From Saccharopolyspora rosea (GTDB lineage: Bacteria; Actinomycetota; Actinomycetes; Mycobacteriales; Pseudonocardiaceae): a stretch of DNA of 64,000 nt. This document shows, one piece after another, positions 34,755-43,053 of the stretch. Position 1 is the stretch's first letter, and every line of letters begins with the position of its first letter. Where the stretch lies: assembly GCF_025643595.1 (NCBI RefSeq), contig NZ_CP102826.1, positions 2,852,001 through 2,916,000 on the forward strand. Direction: 5' to 3'. The notes under the pieces are model-generated. The model was given only the letters and a program-made list of their open reading frames with translations, was not told the origin of the DNA and ran no database searches. The position numbers and the translations under genes were made by a program.

Positions 34755-36272
34755 GTGGGCGTGACGGGTAACGTGACGGCGGAAACACCGTCGGAGCAGC
34801 GTCGCTTCTTCGGCCACCCCGTGGGGTTGTCGACGCTGTTCTTCACGGAGATGTGGGAGCGCTTTTCCTACTACGGGATGAAGGCGATCCTCCTCTACTA
34901 CATGTACTACGAGGCCGCCCACGGCGGTCTGGGGATGGATCAGACGCTGGCCAAAAGCCTCGTCGCCGTCTACGGCGCCTCCCTGTACATGTCGAGCATC
35001 CTCGGCGGCTGGATCGCGGACCGCCTGATCGGCACCCGCCGCTCCATCGCGTGGGGCTGCGTGCTGATCATGTGCGCGCACATCGCGCTGGCGATCCCCG
35101 GCGGTGACCGCGCCGCGCTGTTCACCTCGATGATCCTGCTGGTGCTCGGCACCGGGCTGCTCAAGCCGAACATCACCAAGAACGTCGGCGACCTCTACGA
35201 GGAGGGCGACAACCGGCGCGACGCCGGGTTCACGCTGTTCGTCATGGGCGTGCAGATCGGCGCGTTCCTGTCGCCGATCGTCGTCGGTGACCTGCTGACC
35301 AGCCCCGACCAGGCCAGCGCCACCGGCAACCGGTTCCACCTCGGCTTCGGCGCCGCCGCGATCGGCATGGCGATCGGCCTGGTGCAGTACATGCTGCGGG
35401 CCCGCTCGACCCTGGCCGACGCCGGAACCCGGGTGCCCAACCCGATCGAACCCGAGCACCGCCTGCGCGTGTTCGGCTCGATCGCCGCGGGGCTCGTCGT
35501 GGTGCTGCTGGCGATCGCGGGCCTGTCGGTGACCGGCAACTTCAGCGCGGACCTCGTGGTGAACGCGATCAGCGTGCTGTCGCTGGCGGTGCCGCTCTGC
35601 TACTTCATCGTGATGCTGCGCAGCCGCAAGATCACCAGCCAGGAGCGGGGGCGCGTGGTGGCGTTCATCCCGCTGTTCGTGGCCATGGTGATCTTCTGGT
35701 TCGTCGAGGAGCAGCAGTCCGGCGTCATGGCCCAGTACGCCGACCAGCAGACCGCGCTCGACGCCTGGGGCTTCCACATCGACCCGACGCTGGCCCAGAC
35801 GATCAACCCGGTCATCATGCTGATCGTCGCGCCGTTCGTCGCGATCCTGTGGACCAAGCTGCGCCGCCAGCCGAACACGCCGCAGAAGTTCTCCATCGGG
35901 CTGGTCCTGACCGGACTCGGGTTCGCGGTGCTGTTCGTGCCCTGGTACCTGAACGGGCCGACCGCGCTGGTGAACCCGGTCTGGCCGCTGCTGAGCCTGG
36001 CGGTCATCGCGGTCGGCGAGCTGTTCGTCAACCCGGTGAGCCTGTCGGCGACCACGCAGCTGGCACCCGCCGCGTTCGCCGCCCAGGTGGTCGGGCTCAA
36101 CTACGCCGCCGACGCGGCCGGGCAGGGGCTGATCGCGCAGTTCTCCAAGCTCTACACCGCCGAGACCTCCGGGGTGTACTTCGCGGTCATCGGCATCGCC
36201 GTGGTGCTGCTGGGCATCGGGCTGTGGTTCTACGCGCCGGTCGTGCACCGGCGGATGATCGGCGAGGAGTGA
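34755..36272 (+). CDS. POT/PTR2 family proton-coupled peptide transporter
   Basis: A 505-residue transporter of 12-14 segments. The signature E-M-W-E-R-F-S-Y-Y-G-M (residues about 32-42; the ExxERF motif couples protons) and G-T-G-L-L-K-P-N-I-T-K-N-V-G (about 130) are both intact. F-F-I/V-x-E-Q-Q-like block appears as F-V-E-E-Q-Q-S-G near 318. It should import di- and tripeptides with H+. Three GTG codons compete for the start (34751 out of frame, 34755, 34761); AAAGGG at 34746 slightly favours 34755 or 34761. A 199-base gap separates it from the IolE-like gene. Confidence 0.94.
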   Translation: MGVTGNVTAETPSEQRRFFGHPVGLSTLFFTEMWERFSYYGMKAILLYYMYYEAAHGGLGMDQTLAKSLVAVYGASLYMSSILGGWIADRLIGTRRSIAWGCVLIMCAHIALAIPGGDRAALFTSMILLVLGTGLLKPNITKNVGDLYEEGDNRRDAGFTLFVMGVQIGAFLSPIVVGDLLTSPDQASATGNRFHLGFGAAAIGMAIGLVQYMLRARSTLADAGTRVPNPIEPEHRLRVFGSIAAGLVVVLLAIAGLSVTGNFSADLVVNAISVLSLAVPLCYFIVMLRSRKITSQERGRVVAFIPLFVAMVIFWFVEEQQSGVMAQYADQQTALDAWGFHIDPTLAQTINPVIMLIVAPFVAILWTKLRRQPNTPQKFSIGLVLTGLGFAVLFVPWYLNGPTALVNPVWPLLSLAVIAVGELFVNPVSLSATTQLAPAAFAAQVVGLNYAADAAGQGLIAQFSKLYTAETSGVYFAVIGIAVVLLGIGLWFYAPVVHRRMIGEE

Positions 36273-36295
36273 CGTCGGACCCCGGAGGTGCCGTG

Positions 36296-36715
36296 GTGAA
36301 CGCGGTCGTCGGTGAGGAACTGCCACCGCTGGAACTGCCACCCGTCAGCCGCGCCGCGCTGGCGCTGTTCGCGGGCGCCTCCGGGGACCACAACCCGATC
36401 CACATCGACGTCGACCACGCCCGCGGCGCGGGCTTCGACGACGTCTTCGCGCACGGCATGCTGTCCATGGCCTACCTCGGGCGGCTGCTCACCGGGTGGG
36501 CCCCGCAGTCGGCGCTGCGCTCCTTCCGGGTCCGGTTCACCGCGATCACCCCGGTGCACGCCCGGCCCACCTGCCGCGGCCGGGTCGCCGCCGTGCACGA
36601 GGTCGACGGCGAACGCCGCGCACACCTCGATCTGGAGGTGGTGCTCGCCGACGGCACGGTGACCCTGCGTGGTGACGCGGTCGTCGCGCTGGAGCCCGGT
36701 CACCCGCCGATGTAG
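36296..36715 (+). CDS. MaoC-like hot-dog dehydratase
   Basis: A 139-residue hot-dog fold protein with the hydratase-2 motif G-D-H-N-P-I-H-I-D (about residues 32-40), including the catalytic Asp and His, then G-M-L-S-M-A-Y-L-G. Such proteins hydrate or dehydrate (R)-3-hydroxyacyl-CoA or ACP substrates. It follows the transporter by 23 bases, with GGAGG 7 bases ahead of GTG 36296. It overlaps the convergent moaA by 16 bases. Physiological substrate unknown. Confidence 0.87.
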   Translation: MNAVVGEELPPLELPPVSRAALALFAGASGDHNPIHIDVDHARGAGFDDVFAHGMLSMAYLGRLLTGWAPQSALRSFRVRFTAITPVHARPTCRGRVAAVHEVDGERRAHLDLEVVLADGTVTLRGDAVVALEPGHPPM

Positions 36716-37725
36716 GACATCTCGACCTTGGGCAGGTCCCCGGTCTCGGACGTGCGCAGCTCGGAGTAGCGGTCGGTGCGCCGCCGCCACAGGGCGCGCA
36801 CGCCCTCCTCCAGCCGCGCGTCGTCGGCGCCGCCGCGCAGCAGCGCCCGCAGGTCGTGGCCGCGGGAGGCGAACAGGCAGGTGAACAGCTCGCCCTGGGC
36901 GGACAGCCGGGCGCGGGTGCAGGTGCGGCAGAACGGCTGGGTCACCGAGGCGATGACGCCGAACTCGCCGCCCCCGTCCCGGTAGCGGTAGCGCTCGGCC
37001 ACCTCGCCGGAGTAGTGCGGGTCCACCGGCTCCACCGGCCACCGCGCGTGCACCCGGTCGACGATCTCGCGGGCGGGGACCACGTCGGTCATCCGCCAGC
37101 CGTTGGTGGTGCCCACGTCCATGTACTCGATGAAGCGCACCACCAGACCCCGCCTGCGGCCGAAGTCGGCCAGCTCCAGGACGTCGTCGGCGTCGTTCAT
37201 GCCGCGCTTGACCACCGCGTTGATCTTGACCGGGGCCAGGCCCGCGCGCTGCGCCGCCTCGATGCCCGCCAGCACCCGCGACAGCGGGACCGCGGTGTCG
37301 CTGATGCGCGCGAACCGGTCGGGGTCCAGCGAGTCGAGGCTGACCGTCACCCGGGACAGGCCCGCGTCGCGCAGCGCCGCGGCCTTCGCCGCCAGCAGCG
37401 AGCCGTTCGTGGTCAGCGCGACGTCCTCGATCCCGTCGACCCCGGCGACCATCCCGACCAGGTGCTCGATCTGCCGGCGCAGCAGCGGTTCGCCGCCGGT
37501 GAGCCGCACCTTGCGCACGCCCAGCCGGGCGAACACCCGGACCAGGCGGGTGATCTCCTCGAAGGTCAGCAGCTCCGCCCGGTCCAGGAACTCGTGGTCG
37601 GCGCCGAAGACCTCCCGCGGCATGCAGTAGCGGCAGCGGAAGTTGCAGCGGTCCGTCACCGAGATCCGCAGGTCCCGCAGCCACCGGCCGAACCGGTCGG
37701 GCGCCGGACCGACACCTTCGCGCAT
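36700..37725 (-). CDS. moaA: GTP 3',8-cyclase MoaA
   Basis: A 341-residue radical SAM enzyme of molybdenum cofactor synthesis. N-terminal cluster C-N-F-R-C-R-Y-C (about residues 26-33), S-x-x-D-R, T-G-G-E-P-L-L-R, and the C-terminal second Fe-S cluster C-R-T-C-T-R-A-R-L-S-A-Q-G-E-L-F-T-C (about 254-271). The final Gly-Gly tail (Y-I-G-G) is conserved in MoaA. It rearranges GTP to 3',8-cH2GTP with MoaC. No other moa gene is nearby. ATG 37725 has GGAGG 6 bases upstream. Confidence 0.96.
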   Translation of the reverse strand: MREGVGPAPDRFGRWLRDLRISVTDRCNFRCRYCMPREVFGADHEFLDRAELLTFEEITRLVRVFARLGVRKVRLTGGEPLLRRQIEHLVGMVAGVDGIEDVALTTNGSLLAAKAAALRDAGLSRVTVSLDSLDPDRFARISDTAVPLSRVLAGIEAAQRAGLAPVKINAVVKRGMNDADDVLELADFGRRRGLVVRFIEYMDVGTTNGWRMTDVVPAREIVDRVHARWPVEPVDPHYSGEVAERYRYRDGGGEFGVIASVTQPFCRTCTRARLSAQGELFTCLFASRGHDLRALLRGGADDARLEEGVRALWRRRTDRYSELRTSETGDLPKVEMSYIGG

Positions 37726-37814
37726 CGTCGTCCTCCGCGGCACGTGTTCCTGCCTCCATCGTGCGCTTCGGCTCGGAGGTCGGGAAGTGCGCGTGCTGGG
37801 CGCTGCGGGACGCG

Positions 37815-38909
37815 TCAGCGGACCGCCAGCGCGATCAGCTGGGTGGTCTGGGCGGGGGAGAAGTTGTCATCGCTGACCAGCACCAGGGTTCGGCTGCCGT
37901 CCGGCAGGCGCGGGCCCCAGGTCATGCCCTCGACGTTGTCGACCGTGCTCAGGTGCTCGGCGGCGAGGTCGACCAGCAGCCGCTTGCGGACCGGCCGGAC
38001 GTCGGCGCCGAGCAGCGAACGCACCCCGCGGACGTCGGTGGCGCCGCGGGTGTCCACCTGGTAGATGCGGATCGAGTTGCCCACCCCCGTCACGAAGGAC
38101 CGCTCCATGACCAGGTAGCGCGACGGGTCCTGGCCGTCGGCGAGCAGCGCCGAGATCCCGTTGTCGGAGAAGCCTCCGCTGGGCGAGCGGGCGAACACCG
38201 CGTCCAACGGGTACGCGACCTGCGAGACGACCTCGCCGGACCGGGTCTGCACGGTGATGCGGGACAGCGCGCCGTGATCGGCGGTGGGCGACTCGCCGTC
38301 CTGCAGCAGCGGGCCCTCCACGGAGCTCGCCACCAGCGAGCCGCCCGCGGTGAACGTGAGCCCTTCCAGCGACTCGTTGTCCTTGACCCCGGAGTCCGGC
38401 GTGATCCGCAGGTTCGGCGGCAGCGGGAGTTCCCGGTCGAACCGCCCGTCCGGTTCCGCGACGCGGACCGACGCGTCGTAGCAGGGCTGCTGGCGGCTGC
38501 CCTCGCTGGTCCACCAGACCCGTCCGGTTCGCGGGTCCCAGCGGACGTCCTCCGGGTCGAGGGTGCGCGGCGGGTAGGGCGAACCGCCGGGCCGCAGCAG
38601 CGGGCCGGTTCCGGTCAGCCGCACCGGGCCGACGCCGTGCGCGGACACCGGGATGTCGGCGGTGTAGAACCGGGCCGGTTGTCGTTCGGACCGGTCGTCG
38701 CTGATCAGCACCCACCGGCGGGTGCGCGGATCGTAGTCGAGGCCGGAGAGCCCGCCGACCGTGGTGCCGTCGAAGGGCATCGCGTGCGGCAGCGTCGTCT
38801 CGCCGAGCAACCGCACGTCCGGTGCGGTGGGCGCGGCCGAGGCGGGCACGGTGCCGAGCGCGGTGAGCGCGACGGCGAGCAGTCCGGTGGGGACGGTCGT
38901 TCGCATCAT
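37815..38909 (-). CDS. Secreted esterase-like/phytase-like domain protein
   Basis: A 364-residue protein with a Sec signal (cleavage after about A26) and a beta-propeller of the phytase-like domain family (PF13449). Typical segments: L-S-G-L-D-Y-D-P, W-V-L-I-S-D-D-R-S, D-P-E-D-V-R-W, W-W-T-S-E-G, N-E-S-L-E-G-L-T-F and N-V-E-G-M-T-W-G. Members are extracellular; a phosphoesterase role is suggested by the family name but rarely shown. It stands alone, 89 bases upstream (relative to moaA direction) of the moaA start. Confidence 0.85.
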   Translation of the reverse strand: MMRTTVPTGLLAVALTALGTVPASAAPTAPDVRLLGETTLPHAMPFDGTTVGGLSGLDYDPRTRRWVLISDDRSERQPARFYTADIPVSAHGVGPVRLTGTGPLLRPGGSPYPPRTLDPEDVRWDPRTGRVWWTSEGSRQQPCYDASVRVAEPDGRFDRELPLPPNLRITPDSGVKDNESLEGLTFTAGGSLVASSVEGPLLQDGESPTADHGALSRITVQTRSGEVVSQVAYPLDAVFARSPSGGFSDNGISALLADGQDPSRYLVMERSFVTGVGNSIRIYQVDTRGATDVRGVRSLLGADVRPVRKRLLVDLAAEHLSTVDNVEGMTWGPRLPDGSRTLVLVSDDNFSPAQTTQLIALAVR

Positions 38910-39036
38910 GATCCGAGAAACCCTTCGCCCGAGTTGTCGGACAAGTTAGGGCAAGATCGGTTGCGGGTCAACGCCGGAAATCCGGGTGTTCAGCGGAAGT
39001 TCAGCGCCGGGCCGGACTCTGCTGTCTGACCGCGGC

Positions 39037-39183
39037 TCAGGGCCTGTCTGCTCCCGGAAGGGGCGTGGCAAGCGGCGCCAGCCGCTTTCTCCTCCGACGA
39101 GTGGTCTCGCAGCTGGCACCGCCGCGGGTTCTCCGGTGGTCACAGTGGCCCGCAGCCAGGACGAGTTCGAAGACAGGCGCTCA
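39037..39183. repeat. MITE-like repeat, copy C
   Basis: A 147-base element. The left end is diverged (TCAGGGCCTGTCTG); the right end, CGAGTTCGAAGACAGGCGCTCA (39162-39183), is the inverted end of the family. Hairpin AAGCGGC/GCCGCTT at 39070-39087. The last three bases TCA (39181-39183) are the complement of the TGA stop of the minus-strand MpaB-like gene. Confidence 0.75.
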
Positions 39184-39999
39184 CACCAGCGGGCGGCCGG
39201 TTCGGATGCGGCGGCGCAGGTCGTGCAGCAGGACGTTGAACGGGAACCGGCGCAGCGGGCCGGGAAGGCGCAGCGCCACGGCGCCGATCGCGGCGGTCAG
39301 CCGGTCGAAGCGGCGCTGGTCGCGGTCACTCCAGCGCAGGCCCATCCGGGCGCGGAACTCCGGCGGCAGGAAACCGGTGGTCAGCAACAGGTGCAGCCGC
39401 CGGAAGGGCACCCGCAGCACGGCGGGCAGGAACCGGAGTTCGGCGATGTCCACCAGCATCCGGCGCACCGGCTCGTCGATGCGGGCCCGGGCGAGCCCGG
39501 TCCGCCAGTAGTCGTCGAAGGCGGCGAGGTCCGGTGGCCACATCTCCGGTCGCACCTGGAGCGTGGTGCCCAGCGGCGCGGCGGCGGCGTAGAGCGCGGC
39601 CCGCCGCTCGCGGGGGATCGGCCGCCCCCGCATCGCGGTGTAGGCGTCCTCGAACCCCTTGAACAGGCACGCGGCCACCCACAGCTGGAGCTCGGGGTCG
39701 AAGGCGTTGTAGGCCACCGCGCTCGACTCGTCGGAGTGCACGTGGGCGTGCACCCGGTTGACGGCGCGGCGGTACCGCCGCCGGTCGTCCTCGGTGCCCA
39801 TGGTCGCGACCGCGAGGTAGGTGATGGTGGTCCGGGTCCGCTTCGCCGGGTGGTGGAACAGGTTGCCGCTGTCGACCCGGCTCTCCAGCACGCCGTGGCC
39901 CACCCCCGGCACGCCCAGCTGCATGATCACGTTCGCCCCGCCGGCCAGCAACGCGGCGCCGATCACGACCTCGTCGAGAGGATCCGCGGACCGAGTCAT
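39181..39999 (-). CDS. Oxygenase MpaB family protein (DUF2236)
   Basis: A 272-residue protein of the MpaB/Lcp (latex-clearing-like) alpha-helical family. The family motifs H-H-P-A-K-R-T-R-T-T (about 47-56) and V-N-R-V-H-A-H-V-H and F-K-G-F-E-D-A-Y are visible; conserved His residues bind heme b in characterised Lcp and MpaB proteins. The substrate is unknown. It is divergent from a TetR regulator 80 bases away, its likely controller; the gap holds the AT-rich segment CGATCGTTATCAGATAGGGA (about 40027-40046). The stop codon lies in repeat copy C. Confidence 0.85.
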   Translation of the reverse strand: MTRSADPLDEVVIGAALLAGGANVIMQLGVPGVGHGVLESRVDSGNLFHHPAKRTRTTITYLAVATMGTEDDRRRYRRAVNRVHAHVHSDESSAVAYNAFDPELQLWVAACLFKGFEDAYTAMRGRPIPRERRAALYAAAAPLGTTLQVRPEMWPPDLAAFDDYWRTGLARARIDEPVRRMLVDIAELRFLPAVLRVPFRRLHLLLTTGFLPPEFRARMGLRWSDRDQRRFDRLTAAIGAVALRLPGPLRRFPFNVLLHDLRRRIRTGRPLV

Positions 40000-40079
40000 C
40001 GCGCCGCCTCCGCGCCCATCTGGACACGATCGTTATCAGATAGGGAACGCGGTTCGCGCCGGGATGTCAAGATGGGGCC

Positions 40080-40685
40080 ATGGCGAGCATGCGCGTCTAC
40101 GGCGGGGTCACCGGCGAGGACCGGCGTTCCGAGCGGCGGGCCCAACTCGTCGAGGCGGGCCTGGACCTGCTGGGCGCTCCCGACCCGGTGCTCACGGTGC
40201 GCGGGGTGTGCGCGCGGGCGGGCCTGGTCACGCGGTACTTCTACGAGAGCTTCAGCGACCGGGACGCGCTCGCGGTGGCGGTGTTCGACCGGGTCGTGGC
40301 CGAGATCGCCGACGCCGCGCTCGCGGCCGTCGAGCAGGTCGAGGGCGCGCGGGAGAAGGCGCGGGCCGGGCTGACCGCGATCGTGCGCGCCGTCGCCGAG
40401 GACCCGCGCCGGGGACGGTTGCTGTTCTCCCCGGCGCTCAACAGCGCGGTCCTGGCCGACCGCAGGGTGGCCGCCACGCGGATGTTCGTCCGCCTGCTGC
40501 GGGCCCAGGCCCGCGAGCTGTACGGCGTCGGCGAGAACGGGGAGGCCGACCTGCTGGCCGACTTCCTCGTCGGCGGCCTCGCCCAGACCCTCGCGTCCTG
40601 GCTGGCGGGCACGCTCGACGTCACCGAATCCGAACTCGTCGACCGCTGCGCCGAGATCTTCCTCGCCGCGGGCGAACTCGTCTGA
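40080..40685 (+). CDS. TetR family transcriptional regulator
   Basis: A 201-residue regulator with an N-terminal HTH (about residues 20-60; recognition helix region V-C-A-R-A-G-L-V-T-R-Y-F-Y-E-S-F) and an all-alpha ligand domain. R-Y-F-Y-E-S-F replaces the common Y-Y-H-F. It is divergent from the MpaB-like oxygenase, a usual arrangement for TetR control of such genes. Confidence 0.9.
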   Translation: MASMRVYGGVTGEDRRSERRAQLVEAGLDLLGAPDPVLTVRGVCARAGLVTRYFYESFSDRDALAVAVFDRVVAEIADAALAAVEQVEGAREKARAGLTAIVRAVAEDPRRGRLLFSPALNSAVLADRRVAATRMFVRLLRAQARELYGVGENGEADLLADFLVGGLAQTLASWLAGTLDVTESELVDRCAEIFLAAGELV

Positions 40686-40733
40686 GCGCTCGGGGCTACA
40701 TGATGTCGGGGCTCCCGGAGCCGAGACGGCCGC

Positions 40734-41077
40734 TGAGTGCCTGTCTTTGAACTTGGTCCCGGAAGGGTCGTGGCAAGCGGCGTGAGCCGCTTTCTCTTTC
40801 GGTGAGTGGTCTCGCCACTGGCACCGCCGCGGGTTCTCCGATGGGCACAGGGGCGCGTCAGCGCCTCCTTGGGGGGTGGTGGTCGGGCGACGGGCGGGCG
40901 TCTCGCGAGGACAGCCCCGACGCCGTGTATTGGACATACATCAGGAGGGGCTCCCGGAGTCGGTGTGGCTGTGGCGCGTCAGCGCCTCGTTGGGGGGTGG
41001 TGGTCGGGTGACGGGCGGGCCGCTGAGGTTCCGCCACCGGCACCGCCACCCAAAACGAGTTCAAAGACAGGCTCTCA
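40734..41077. repeat. MITE-like repeat, copy D (composite, 344 bases)
   Basis: Left end TGAGTGCCTGTCTTTGAACT (40734-40753), right end CGAGTTCAAAGACAGGCTCTCA (41056-41077): a well-matched inverted pair. Inside are the hairpin AAGCGGC/GCCGCTT (40775-40792), two direct copies of a CGCGTCAGCGCCTC-TTGG-type module (about 40854-40902 and 40975-41022), and the GTATTGGACATACATCAGGA block (from about 40927) shared with copy G. It ends immediately before the stop codon of the minus-strand amidohydrolase. It accounts for the whole gap 40686-41077 except a diverged fragment at 40697-40730. Confidence 0.8.
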
Positions 41078-42055
41078 TCAGCCCAGGCGGAGCAACCCGG
41101 CTGCGTTGTCCCGCCCGATCTTGCGGCGATCGGTCTCGTTGATCTCCACGCGGTCGAACCACTCCGCGGCGTCCTGCATCCGTTCGAAGGGGTGGTCGGC
41201 GGAGAACAGCAGCCGGTCCGCGCCGACCTCGACGAGCGCGTTGAGCAGCGCCGGGGTGCGGAAGTTGCCGCTGGTGGTCAGGTAGAAGTTCGTGCGCAGG
41301 TATTCGGCGAACGGTCGCTGCGCCGGGATGCCCCGGGGCGAGACGGTGATCCGGTGGTCGGTGCGCCAGACGTTGAACGGCAGCAGCTCGCCGAGGTGCC
41401 CGAGGATGACGCGCAGCCCCGGCAGCTCGTCGAACAGCCCGCTGCCCATCAGCCGCAGCGCGTGCGTGCCGGTCTCCACCGAGAACGCCCACGCCGAGCC
41501 GAGCAACCACGGGTGCCCGTCGTAGGCGCGCGCATGTCGCGGCAGCGGATCGCGCGGGTGCAGGTAGACCGGGACGTCGAGGTCGGCGACGGTCCGCCAG
41601 AACGACCGGTACCGCGGCTCGTCCAGGTAGCCGATCGTCCCGTCCTCGTCGAGTTCGGAGAAGCCGTTGACCAGCGCGCCCCGCATGCCGAGTTCGCCGA
41701 CCGCGCGGCGCAGTTCCGCGGCGGCCGCGTCGGGGTCCTGCAACGGCAGCGCCGCGAACGCGGCGAACCGGTCCGGGCGGCGCGCGACCTGCTCGGCGGC
41801 GAAGTCGTTGAGCCGCCGCGCCCAGTCCACCGCCTGCTCGCGACGGGGGAGGGACTGGATGCCCGGGGACAGCAGCGACAGCACCGCGATCTCGATGCCG
41901 CACTCGTCCATCGTCCGCAGCCGCTGGTCGTGGATGTCGAGCAGCATGGCCCGGTGCGCGGCCCAGGTCGCGGGCGTGAAGTGCTCCCGCGACTGCTCGA
42001 CGATGTCCGGGTCGGTCGCTCCGAAGTGCTCTTCCAGCGCGATCTTGCCGTCCAT
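41078..42055 (-). CDS. Amidohydrolase-2 family decarboxylase-like protein
   Basis: A 325-residue TIM barrel of the ACMSD/gamma-resorcylate decarboxylase group. It starts G-K-I-A-L-E-E-H-F (the E-x-H metal motif), then P-V-Y-L-H-P-R-D-P (His ligand), R-V-I-L-G-H-L-G-E and F-S-A-D-H-P-F-E (metal Asp). The closest known relatives non-oxidatively decarboxylate hydroxybenzoates. ATG 42055 has GGGAGGA 8 bases upstream. It is divergent from a MarR regulator, with tandem operators between them, a pattern typical of aromatic-acid-responsive control. Confidence 0.87.
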   Translation of the reverse strand: MDGKIALEEHFGATDPDIVEQSREHFTPATWAAHRAMLLDIHDQRLRTMDECGIEIAVLSLLSPGIQSLPRREQAVDWARRLNDFAAEQVARRPDRFAAFAALPLQDPDAAAAELRRAVGELGMRGALVNGFSELDEDGTIGYLDEPRYRSFWRTVADLDVPVYLHPRDPLPRHARAYDGHPWLLGSAWAFSVETGTHALRLMGSGLFDELPGLRVILGHLGELLPFNVWRTDHRITVSPRGIPAQRPFAEYLRTNFYLTTSGNFRTPALLNALVEVGADRLLFSADHPFERMQDAAEWFDRVEINETDRRKIGRDNAAGLLRLG

Positions 42056-42087
42056 GCGCGTTCCTCCCGCTCGTCGACGGCATGAGA

Positions 42088-42114
42088 ATAGCAAGCTATC
42101 CAATAGCAAGCTAT
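42088..42114. promoter_or_regulatory. Tandem MarR-type operators
   Basis: ATAGCAAGCTAT occurs twice (42088-42099 and 42103-42114), each with ATAGC/GCTAT arms, spaced 15 bases start to start. They sit between the decarboxylase-like gene and the MarR gene and overlap the likely promoters of both. Confidence 0.75.
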
Positions 42115-42135
42115 GTTTTTGGTTAGACTTCCGCC

Positions 42136-42603
42136 GTGCCCGATGACCGACCGACGACCGGTGCGCCGACCGCCGACGAGGTGGAGCGGTTCGCGGCCGC
42201 GTGCAACGCGGTGTACGCGGCGATGCGCCGCAACCGGGGCAGGACCGAGGACGACGCGACCGTGACCGAGTCGCAGGCGGCGCTGCTCGAACCGCTCGCG
42301 CGCGGCCCGATGTCGGTCGGGGAGCTGGCCTGCCACGCCGGGCTGGCCCAGCCGACCGTCACGCGGACCCTGAAAACCCTGGAACGAGCGGAGATCGTGG
42401 TGCGCGCCCGCCGCGCCGGCGACGAGCGCACGGTCCAGGTCGAACTGACCCCGCACGGCCGCGAGGTGCTGCGCAACACCCGCGAGCGGCTGCGCGCCCT
42501 GCAGTCGGCCGCCCTCGGGTGCTTCCCGGCCGATCAGCGCGATCACGTCACCGCGGTGCTCGTCGACCTCGCCCGGGCGATCCGGGACACGAGCCCGCGC
42601 TGA
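42136..42603 (+). CDS. MarR family transcriptional regulator
   Basis: A 155-residue winged-helix regulator. The HTH spans M-S-V-G-E-L-A-C-H-A-G-L-A-Q-P-T-V-T-R-T-L, and the wing carries R-R-A-G-D-E-R-T-V-Q-V-E-L-T. GTG 42136 is only 21 bases from the second operator, so the protein probably represses its own gene and the divergent amidohydrolase. Confidence 0.9.
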   Translation: MPDDRPTTGAPTADEVERFAAACNAVYAAMRRNRGRTEDDATVTESQAALLEPLARGPMSVGELACHAGLAQPTVTRTLKTLERAEIVVRARRAGDERTVQVELTPHGREVLRNTRERLRALQSAALGCFPADQRDHVTAVLVDLARAIRDTSPR

Positions 42604-42633
42604 CCGCCGGTGGGCGTCGTCGAGGGCGCGCGC

Positions 42634-43053
42634 TCAGTCCGGGTCGGCCGACAGGGCGGTGAGGATCCGGTCGAGCTCGGCGAGGTCGTCGGCGCCCAGT
42701 TCCCGCAGCGGCGCGGGCGGCTCGTTGAGGATGCGCTCCGCTTCGCGCGCGGCCGCCAGGCCGGCGGCGGTGGCGGTGACCTTCTTGCAGCGCCGGTCGT
42801 GCGGTTCCGAGGTCCGCTCGACGAGCCCCCGGCGTTCGAGGTCGCCGACGACGACCGTGGTGTAGGGCCGGTCGGTCATCAGCGCCTCGGTGAGCTCACC
42901 CATCGTCATCGTCTGCCGCGCGACCCGGCGCAGCGCCTTGACGCGGATGAAGCTCATCCCCAGCTCCCGGCACACCTGCTTGCGGCGGTCGTGCTCGTCG
43001 AGCACCAGGGAGCGCATCCGCCGCCAGATCCGGGCCCGCGGTTCCTCGGTCAT
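42634..43053 (-). CDS. MarR family transcriptional regulator
   Basis: A 139-residue winged-helix regulator with M-G-E-L-T-E-A-L-M-T-D-R-P-Y-T-T-V-V-V recognition region and a wing E-P-H-D-R-R-C-K-K-V. ATG 43053 overlaps the stop of the upstream MFS exporter gene (ATGA), so the regulator is made together with the pump it probably controls. Convergent with the other MarR gene. Confidence 0.88.
   Translation of the reverse strand: MTEEPRARIWRRMRSLVLDEHDRRKQVCRELGMSFIRVKALRRVARQTMTMGELTEALMTDRPYTTVVVGDLERRGLVERTSEPHDRRCKKVTATAAGLAAAREAERILNEPPAPLRELGADDLAELDRILTALSADPD

Noticed and set aside
40853-41022. Two direct module copies in repeat D as a possible CRISPR or satellite
   Set aside because: Only two copies, spaced about 120 bases with unequal sequence between; modules belong to the MITE-like family.
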